Assembly (NCBI GenBank): GCA_002779055.1
Contig: PEXM01000041.1
Coordinates: 1 to 17,654 of the forward strand
Origin: Elusimicrobia bacterium CG08_land_8_20_14_0_20_44_26
GTDB taxonomy: Bacteria; CG03
Length of the DNA stretch: 17,654 nt
Direction: 5' to 3'
The notes under the pieces are model-generated. The model had not been told where the DNA came from. It made no database searches and worked only from the letters and a program-made list of their open reading frames with translations. The translations under genes were made by a program, and so were the position numbers. Below, piece by piece: positions 12,870 through 17,654 of the stretch (positions within the stretch are counted from its first letter, which is position 1; each line of letters begins with the position of its first letter).

Positions 12870-14086
12870 TAAAGTTTCTTTGCTAAAAAGAATGGGTTTA
12901 TTCTCCCGATTTCAGGAAGTTTTCCGACGAGCGGCGAGACATAATTTATGAAAGCTTTAGTGACATTATTGCCTTCTTTGTTTATGAAATTTGAGGGCAT
13001 TGCTCTTGTTTCTTTCGCGACATTTTTGAGAGGAACTCTTTTGTAATAAACGGCGTATTTTTCCCCTTTCTTTCTGCGTATGGCGATTGAGCCGTCAACA
13101 TCGCCCGAAACAGCGCATCTGACAGCTTCCATTCCCACAACGGATGCTTCCAATGAGTCCACCGCCGAAACCACTCCAGGAAATGAACGCTGGAGATAGC
13201 CGAAGGTGTCCGCCCTCACCCGCTTAATATCGGTGCGCCTTTTTATTTCCGCGGCGATGAGGTCACCAAGGGCGCCTGAACCGCTCAACTGAGCGTTCCC
13301 GTGAGCGTCCACTTCCTTTATGTATTTTGTGGCGATAGCCGTGCCGGTTTTGTCGGCTATACCTTCGGAAACTGCGATAAGACACCGTCCGTATTTTGAA
13401 TAGACCTTTTTAACGTCGGAAACAAACGTATTCATATCAAAGGGCCTCTCCGGCAGGTAAATGAGATGCGGTCCGTCATCTTTGAACTTGCGCGCCAAAG
13501 CGGCCGATGCGGTGAGGAAACCGGCGTGCCTGCCCATTATGATGTCTATTTTTACACCGGGAAGAGCCGCGTTGTCCAGGTTGTCGCCCATAAGGGCGCA
13601 CGCTACGAATTTTGCCGCTGAACCGAAGCCCGGGGTGTGGTCGTTTTCTCTCAGGTCATTGTCAATGGTTTTGGGTATGTGGAAACAGCGCAGTTCGTAA
13701 TTCTTTTTTTTCGCCTCCTGATTTATGATGTGAGCCGTTTCAGCGGAATCATTTCCCCCGATATAAAAAAAATAACGCACTCCGTATTTGTTAAGAATAT
13801 TAAAAATGTCGGCGCATTCGGATTGAGTCGGTTTTTTTCTGACCGTGCCGAGGGCGGAGGAAGGAGTCGCGGCTATTTTTTTGAGGTTGGTGTTTGATTC
13901 TCTGCCGAGATCCGTAAAATTCTCTTCCAAGATTCCTTTTATTCCGTGGAGAGCGCCGTAAATTCTGCGGATGCATTTGTGTTTTTTTGCTTCAAGAACC
14001 GCTCCCACAAGAGACCGGTTTATCACCATTGAAGGCCCACCGCTCTGCGCTATGAGCATATTTCCGCTGACATTCTTTTTTTTCAT
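12866..14086 (-). CDS. pfp: 6-phosphofructokinase, pyrophosphate-dependent type
   Basis: A 406-residue phosphofructokinase. Motifs are QSGGPSMVINRSLVG (14-28), GGNDS (110-114), PKTIDND (138-144), TPGFGSAAKF (151-160) and MGRHAGF (184-190). In the family the Asp of GG-x-D and the Lys of PKT-x-DND mark pyrophosphate as phosphate donor, whereas ATP enzymes have GGDGS; the family allows reversible glycolytic flux. Length is normal for this clade. It starts nine bases after accA with a G-run ahead of the ATG, and its TGA overlaps the proposed CTG of the phosphatase gene, so the three genes are probably one transcript. The only oddity is Asn instead of Asp at the third position of GGND, which is seen in part of the family. 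Donor specificity is predicted from motifs only. Confidence 0.9.
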   Translation of the reverse strand: MKKKNVSGNMLIAQSGGPSMVINRSLVGAVLEAKKHKCIRRIYGALHGIKGILEENFTDLGRESNTNLKKIAATPSSALGTVRKKPTQSECADIFNILNKYGVRYFFYIGGNDSAETAHIINQEAKKKNYELRCFHIPKTIDNDLRENDHTPGFGSAAKFVACALMGDNLDNAALPGVKIDIIMGRHAGFLTASAALARKFKDDGPHLIYLPERPFDMNTFVSDVKKVYSKYGRCLIAVSEGIADKTGTAIATKYIKEVDAHGNAQLSGSGALGDLIAAEIKRRTDIKRVRADTFGYLQRSFPGVVSAVDSLEASVVGMEAVRCAVSGDVDGSIAIRRKKGEKYAVYYKRVPLKNVAKETRAMPSNFINKEGNNVTKAFINYVSPLVGKLPEIGRINPFFLAKKLY

Positions 14087-14095
14087 TCATCCCCC

Positions 14096-15037
14096 CTATT
14101 TGATTTTTATATCTCCCATACGCCTGAATTTTTTGTATCTTTCTTCCGCATATTTTTTTGTTTCCCTGACCGAATTCAAAGCTTTAAGGAGTTTCTTTTT
14201 GAGTGTGTCAAACTGCTTTGCCGGATCTAAATGCGAACCCCCGAAGGGCTCACTGACGATTTCGTCTATCACTCCAAGTTGGTATAAATCCTGCGCCGTT
14301 AATTTAAGCGCCTCCGCCGCCTGTTCGGCTTTTGAGGCGTCACGGAATAATATGGAAGCGCAGCCCTCCGGCGATATCACCGAATACACGGCGTTGGCAA
14401 GCATCAATATGTAATTACTGACTCCGAGAGCCAGAGCCCCTCCCGAACCGCCTTCACCGATTATGACGGATATTATAGGAGTATTGAGGCCCATCATTTC
14501 ATAAAGGTTTACAGCTATCGCCCTTGCCTGCCCCCTCTCTTCCGCTCCGATGCCGGGATAAGCTCCGGGGGTGTCAATAAACGTTATCACGGGGAGTTTG
14601 AATTTTTCGGCCAGTTTCATTATCCTGAGAGCTTTTCTGTATCCTTCGGGATGAGGCATACCGAAATTGCATTTTATTTTCTCCGTCGTGGTCTTGCCCT
14701 TCTCCTGACCTATCAGAGCGCATTTTTCGCCGTCCAGTTCCGCAAAACCGCAAATAATCGCGGCATCGTCCGAGAAAAGCCTGTCGCCGTGAAGTTCAAT
14801 GAAGTTATCAAACAGACCCGCAATATAAGATGAAAAAGTCGGACGGAGAGGATGTCTGGCAAGCTGCACTCTCTGGAACGGAGTGAGATTCGTGAATATT
14901 TTTTTTCTGAGTTTTTCTACCTTTTCTTTTAGAGCGCTTATCTGCCGGGCATATTTAACCGGCTCTACTTCAAGTTCTTTTATTTTTGTTTCTATTTTGA
15001 GAAGCGGTTTTTCGAATTCAGGCGCTAATTCCGACAC
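14096..15037 (-). CDS. accA: Acetyl-CoA carboxylase carboxyltransferase subunit alpha
   Basis: A 313-residue AccA of normal length. It has the N-terminal helical region (FEKPLLKIETKIKELE), LARHPLRPT (59-67), the carboxybiotin/CoA-site motifs FIDTPGAYPG (153-162), GEGGSGGALALG (194-205) and ISPEGCASILFRD (221-233), and the end motif GVIDEIV...PFGGSH (255-269). With AccD it transfers carboxyl from biotin to acetyl-CoA, the first committed step of fatty acid synthesis. It starts with GTG, preceded by GAGGGA at a suitable distance. accD and the biotin carboxylase genes are not in the window. The gene is nine bases ahead of the phosphofructokinase gene and 53 bases after a predicted outer-membrane protein gene, so it lies inside a longer minus-strand operon. 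Confidence 0.95.
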   Translation of the reverse strand: MSELAPEFEKPLLKIETKIKELEVEPVKYARQISALKEKVEKLRKKIFTNLTPFQRVQLARHPLRPTFSSYIAGLFDNFIELHGDRLFSDDAAIICGFAELDGEKCALIGQEKGKTTTEKIKCNFGMPHPEGYRKALRIMKLAEKFKLPVITFIDTPGAYPGIGAEERGQARAIAVNLYEMMGLNTPIISVIIGEGGSGGALALGVSNYILMLANAVYSVISPEGCASILFRDASKAEQAAEALKLTAQDLYQLGVIDEIVSEPFGGSHLDPAKQFDTLKKKLLKALNSVRETKKYAEERYKKFRRMGDIKIK

Positions 15038-15090
15038 GCTTACATCCCTCGGCGGTTTTTCTGTTCTTATAATTTTTAACTTCCGGCATA

Positions 15091-15825
15091 TTAAAAAGCG
15101 CCTCTGTACAATATTGAAAAAGTTCTCTGCTGCTCTTTGTTTATTTCTCCCGATTTCGAAATATTTTCAAAAGAAAGCATAAACTGGAGACCCTCCGCAA
15201 TCTCGTAGGCGGCGCCCGCATTCATTCTGCTCCCATCGGAACCTCTGCCGATATTCATTGCTTCGCCGTAAAGCGAAAATTTGCTGGGTTTAAAATTAAA
15301 TCCCGCAAAACCGTTGACCTTGTCAGTGGAACTGCTATCGGGATTATCGTCCTCGGTGTCGTAGCCGGCTCCGCCTGTCAGATAAAAATTTTTAAGTATG
15401 AGTTCTTTGGACATCGCGAAGAATAAACCGAGCGGCGGAGAATCGTATTTTTCGGTCTTTCTGTTCCACTGATATCCCTGCGCGTCGTAACCGAAAGACA
15501 TTGCGGGAATCAAGCGGCTCCCTCTGAAAAGGTCGAGTTTCAGATATAATTCGGGGTCCTGGCCCATAGCGGTTTCAGTGCCTATAAGACACTCTATATC
15601 CCATGAAAAACCGACCTGAAGCCCCTGTATGACGCCGAAGACGGCTCTTGTGAGCATGCCGCCCTCGTCGTAAATCCTGAAATTGATATTGTATTCGCCG
15701 TAATTCAGACCGCACGCTTTCGGTATAAAAATCAGTCTTTCGGTGCTGTCTATCCCCTCAAGCGCTTTAACTCCTGACGATAAAACGATTAACCCCAAAA
15801 CAACAGCCAAAAATTTAATCTTCAT
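15091..15825 (-). CDS. YjbH-like outer-membrane beta-barrel protein
   Basis: A 244-residue exported protein. Residues 1-21 are a signal peptide (charged start, hydrophobic core, VKA before the likely cut). The mature part has alternating short beta-like stretches such as YNINFRIYDEGG, FGVIQGLQVGFSWD, IPAMSFGYDAQGY, FYLTGGAGYD and FAGFNFKPSKFSLYGEA, and it ends in Phe, as outer-membrane barrels do. The pattern (ECLIGTE, then PAMSFGYD, then a shorter tail) resembles YjbH-domain proteins, but I cannot confirm the family. A good Shine-Dalgarno (GGGGAG) lies seven bases before the ATG. It is between ispG and accA on the same strand, without an obvious functional link. If correct, it supports a diderm host. 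Confidence 0.7.
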   Translation of the reverse strand: MKIKFLAVVLGLIVLSSGVKALEGIDSTERLIFIPKACGLNYGEYNINFRIYDEGGMLTRAVFGVIQGLQVGFSWDIECLIGTETAMGQDPELYLKLDLFRGSRLIPAMSFGYDAQGYQWNRKTEKYDSPPLGLFFAMSKELILKNFYLTGGAGYDTEDDNPDSSSTDKVNGFAGFNFKPSKFSLYGEAMNIGRGSDGSRMNAGAAYEIAEGLQFMLSFENISKSGEINKEQQRTFSILYRGAF

Positions 15826-15898
15826 AATTTTTCTCCCCGGGAAACCAATTTTTATTTCCCTTTTTATTTTTGAATTTTACAATAACCAATGGTAGAAA

Positions 15899-16981
15899 TC
15901 AACAGTCAGCATTGTTGAGCGTCAAGCATTTTTTTATTTTGCCGGTCAAAAAAGCAATTGAATCTTTGCGGTCAAGCGTTTTTATTATCCGGCCCTTTTC
16001 AAAATAAATGGCTTTTCTGCCGGTAAAAGCGAGACCTATGTCGGCATTTCTCGCCTCGCCCGGACCGTTCACCTCGCAGCCCATAATCGCGACATTAAGC
16101 GTTTTTCCGGATGCCGGCGAAGCGCCCGACAAGGCATCGGGGAAACGCGAAGAAATTTTTTCTAAAATTGATTTCAGGTCAACGCCGCACCTTCCGCAGG
16201 TCGGACAGGCGATAAAATTGATTTTCTTTTTATGCAGACCCACCGCCGCCAGTATTGAATATGCGGCATTGATTTCGGCGACAGGTCCCGCCAGAAGCGA
16301 AACTCTTATCGTATCGCCGATACCCTCTCTGAGAAGCGAGCCGAGCGCTATAGAACTTTTTACAATACCATCCGACTCAGCCCCCGTAGCCGTCACCCCG
16401 ATGTGCACGGGATAGCCCAGTTTGGCCAGAAGCCGATTTACTTCTATCGTTGTTTCAACATCTTCCGCCTTAGCCGAAACGACGATGTCATAAAAGCCCG
16501 TTTTTTCCAGAGTTGCGACTTCCCTTGAAACGGCGTTAAAAAGCTTCCTTGCTTTTGTCTTCGGTTTATCGCCGTGAGAGAGCGTTTTTACGGAACCGCT
16601 GTTTGCGCCGACTCTTATCGGAATTTTTTTATCCTTGCAGGATGCCGCCACATCTGCGACTTTCCGCGCCGAACCGATATTTGACGGGTTTATTCTTATC
16701 TTGCTCGCTCCCGCAACGGAAGCGGCGATTGCGAGACGCCAGTCAAAATGGATGTCTGCGACGAGCGGTATTTTTATTTTTTTAACGACGTCCGCGAGAA
16801 AACCCGCTTCGCGCATATTCGGAACGGCAATCCTCGCCATTCTGCATCCCGCCCGCGTCATAGCGTTTATCAAGGAAACCGTTTTTTTATCCGACGGCGG
16901 CGTCTTAACCATTCCCTGGACAGCGACAGGGTTCCCGCCGCCTATTTTCAGAGCGCCTATTTTTATAATTTTTTTCATCAT
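15899..16981 (-). CDS. ispG: 4-hydroxy-3-methylbut-2-enyl diphosphate synthase
   Basis: A 360-residue IspG. The N-terminal TIM-barrel part has VQGMVKTPP (21-29), VADIHFDWRLA (74-84), KIRINPSNIG (94-103) and PVHIGVTATG (191-200). The C-terminal iron-sulfur domain has ACPTCGRC, with C259 and C262, and MGCEVNGPGEA with C302 and E309, matching the three cluster cysteines and the glutamate of the E. coli enzyme. It reduces methylerythritol cyclodiphosphate to HMBPP in the MEP isoprenoid pathway. Two adjacent ATGs can serve as start. There is no convincing Shine-Dalgarno, and a TATACT box lies only eight bases upstream, so the transcript may be almost leaderless. No other MEP genes are near; the next gene is the YjbH-like one. 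Confidence 0.95.
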   Translation of the reverse strand: MMKKIIKIGALKIGGGNPVAVQGMVKTPPSDKKTVSLINAMTRAGCRMARIAVPNMREAGFLADVVKKIKIPLVADIHFDWRLAIAASVAGASKIRINPSNIGSARKVADVAASCKDKKIPIRVGANSGSVKTLSHGDKPKTKARKLFNAVSREVATLEKTGFYDIVVSAKAEDVETTIEVNRLLAKLGYPVHIGVTATGAESDGIVKSSIALGSLLREGIGDTIRVSLLAGPVAEINAAYSILAAVGLHKKKINFIACPTCGRCGVDLKSILEKISSRFPDALSGASPASGKTLNVAIMGCEVNGPGEARNADIGLAFTGRKAIYFEKGRIIKTLDRKDSIAFLTGKIKKCLTLNNADC

Positions 16982-16989
16982 TCCCGTAA

Positions 16990-17018
16990 AGTATAAATAA
17001 TTTCCGCGAATTTAACAA
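16990..17018 (-). promoter_or_regulatory. Possible promoter for ispG, nearly leaderless
   Basis: On the minus strand TTGTTA (17013-17018) is followed after 17 bases by TATACT (16990-16995). The ATG at 16981 is only eight bases further on, so transcription would start at or just before the ispG start codon. The -35 match is weak (four of six), so this is tentative. Confidence 0.35.
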
Positions 17019-17038
17019 AATATTTTTGTCATAAAATT

Positions 17039-17096
17039 GTAGTTGCCTCATTTATGAGGCCTTTTGTGGTAATCGCTCAATGAATTGAGCAACTAC
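17039..17096. repeat. REP/BIME-like palindromic element
   Basis: GTAGTTGC (17039-17046) and GCAACTAC (17089-17096) are perfect inverted ends. Between them are two stem-loops: GCCTCAT-TT-ATGAGGC (17045-17060) and GCTCAAT-GA-ATTGAGC (17075-17090), joined by a 14-base spacer. Each half is GTAG plus TT plus a 7-bp palindrome, the same layout as at 3711-3779 but with unrelated stems. It lies between the ispG promoter region and the antitoxin gene. Confidence 0.75.
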
Positions 17097-17135
17097 ATTT
17101 TTGTTTTTTCCAATAACGAATATTTTTTATCGTTC

Positions 17136-17402
17136 TCATTTCCGCTTATGGCAAAATTTCAAATACTGACGGAAATTTCTGTAGCTGCCCTTCTCTATAT
17201 CTTTATCTATCTCATCTAATATTTTTTGGAACTTAGGCGAGTGAGTGAGAATATATTCCTCAAGAGTATCTTCATCAATGTGGGAAAGAATAGCTTTTGG
17301 TTTTCCTCTGAAAGTTATGATTACATCATTTCCCTGTTCCGTAAAAGCAATCACATCGGGTGTTTTCACTTTAAGGTCGCGCATATTGGCATATTTAATC
17401 AC
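17136..17402 (-). CDS. Phd/YefM-type antitoxin, no toxin partner visible
   Basis: An 88-residue protein resembling prevent-host-death family antitoxins. The N-terminal half (IKYANMRDLKVKTPDVI, then DVIITFRGKPKAIL) has the strand-helix-strand pattern and the RGKPKA turn of the Phd/YefM DNA-binding fold. The C-terminal half (EYILTHSPKFQKILDEIDKD) is the charged region that usually wraps the toxin. The start is GTG at 17402 because AGGAGG lies seven bases before it. Such antitoxins neutralise a Doc-, RelE- or YoeB-like toxin and repress their own operon. No toxin follows: the next 40 bases lead straight into a palindromic repeat and then ispG. It may be an orphan remnant or act purely as a regulator. 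The gene upstream is a CHAT-like fragment 162 bases away. Confidence 0.8.
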   Translation of the reverse strand: MIKYANMRDLKVKTPDVIAFTEQGNDVIITFRGKPKAILSHIDEDTLEEYILTHSPKFQKILDEIDKDIEKGSYRNFRQYLKFCHKRK

Positions 17403-17408
17403 GGCAAC

Positions 17409-17414
17409 GCCTCC
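17409..17414 (-). promoter_or_regulatory. Shine-Dalgarno site of the antitoxin gene
   Basis: Minus-strand AGGAGG about seven bases ahead of the GTG at 17402. It shows that the longer in-frame extension to a TTG at 17489 is not used. Confidence 0.75.
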
Positions 17415-17563
17415 TTTGTAGCACAAAAAAGCCACATTAATAGCATAATGCGGTTTGTCATATTTACCAAGTGTTGTGTAGGGGCACAAGATTCTTTTTT
17501 TACCCTGACCTCGTAAAAGTATGCGCCGATTCAGCTCGTAAATCTACACGCCTATTGACACTT

Positions 17564-17654
17564 TTACCTGCTAACCAGAATAAAGGCAGACCAGTAGAAT
17601 GGATGTTCATAGCCCTTTCTGCGAATTTCACCACGGGCGGCTTGTATTGCTTCC
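17564..17654 (-). CDS. C-terminal end of a probable CHAT-domain protein (cut by window edge)
   Basis: The minus strand is open from the right edge to TAA at 17564-17566, encoding 29 residues that start EAIQAARGEIRRKGYE and end HPFYWSAFILVSR. The end pattern, HP-x-YW-x-AF-x-L, closely resembles the last strand of CHAT domains (caspase-like proteases or effectors often attached to TPR repeats). The catalytic His and Cys lie upstream and are outside the window, so activity cannot be judged. With no start codon in view it is easily missed. It is on the same strand as, and ahead of, the antitoxin gene, separated by 161 bases that contain a lone GTAGGGGC sequence (17478-17485, plus strand). Confidence 0.6.
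   Translation of the reverse strand, partial: EAIQAARGEIRRKGYEHPFYWSAFILVSR

Noticed and set aside
16008..17000. Long plus-strand ORFs opposite ispG
   Set aside because: The opposite strand encodes a complete IspG with all cluster cysteines; the plus-strand frames have no family features.
17403..17489. Upstream extension of the antitoxin ORF to a TTG at 17489
   Set aside because: AGGAGG lies just before the GTG at 17402, and the extra 29 residues do not fit the Phd/YefM fold.

Overview
The window looks like part of the chromosome of an uncultivated Gram-negative bacterium, with moderate GC and dense operons. An outer-membrane-type beta-barrel protein, an MEP-pathway ispG, a separate accA, a PPi-type phosphofructokinase, and a DUF4912 protein followed by two GH57 enzymes together resemble Omnitrophota- or Elusimicrobiota-type genomes. 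That placement is an inference from gene content only and is not certain.

Left block, plus strand (1-7751). It opens inside the 3' end of a molybdenum-hydroxylase FAD subunit (xanthine/CO dehydrogenase family). A small AT-rich toxin-antitoxin-like pair follows: a 73-aa unknown protein overlapping an AbiEii-type nucleotidyltransferase. Next come a hairpin-rich repeat, a MocA-like molybdenum-cofactor nucleotidyltransferase and XdhC, so the pair sits between an FAD subunit and its probable maturation genes. After that comes an alpha-glucan cassette: a DUF4912 protein with an IF2_N-like N-terminus, a GH57 branching enzyme (DUF1957 type) and a large GH57/DUF3536 protein. The two GH57 genes are bracketed by inverted copies of a REP-like palindrome.

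Right block, minus strand (7917-17654), in transcription order from the right edge: the C-terminal end of a probable CHAT-domain protein (cut by the window), a Phd/YefM-type antitoxin with no visible toxin, a palindromic repeat, ispG (isoprenoids), a YjbH-like outer-membrane protein, accA (fatty acids), a pyrophosphate-type phosphofructokinase, an inositol-monophosphatase-family gene that probably starts at CTG, and a protein joining a degenerate receiver, a PilZ domain and a cyclic-nucleotide-binding domain. After a 378-bp spacer carrying a palindromic element and a good lemA promoter come lemA and a membrane M48 metallopeptidase with a long C-terminal extension. The two blocks converge at 7752-7916.

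Noncoding structure. Several intergenic spaces hold palindromic elements with a shared layout: GTAG at the left end, CTAC at the right end and one or two stems between (3711-3779, 10803-10886, 17039-17096), plus a half-element at 7822-7859. This is the layout of REP/BIME repeats moved by RAYT (TnpA-REP) transposases; no RAYT gene lies in the window. No rRNA, tRNA, CRISPR array or intact transposase gene was seen.
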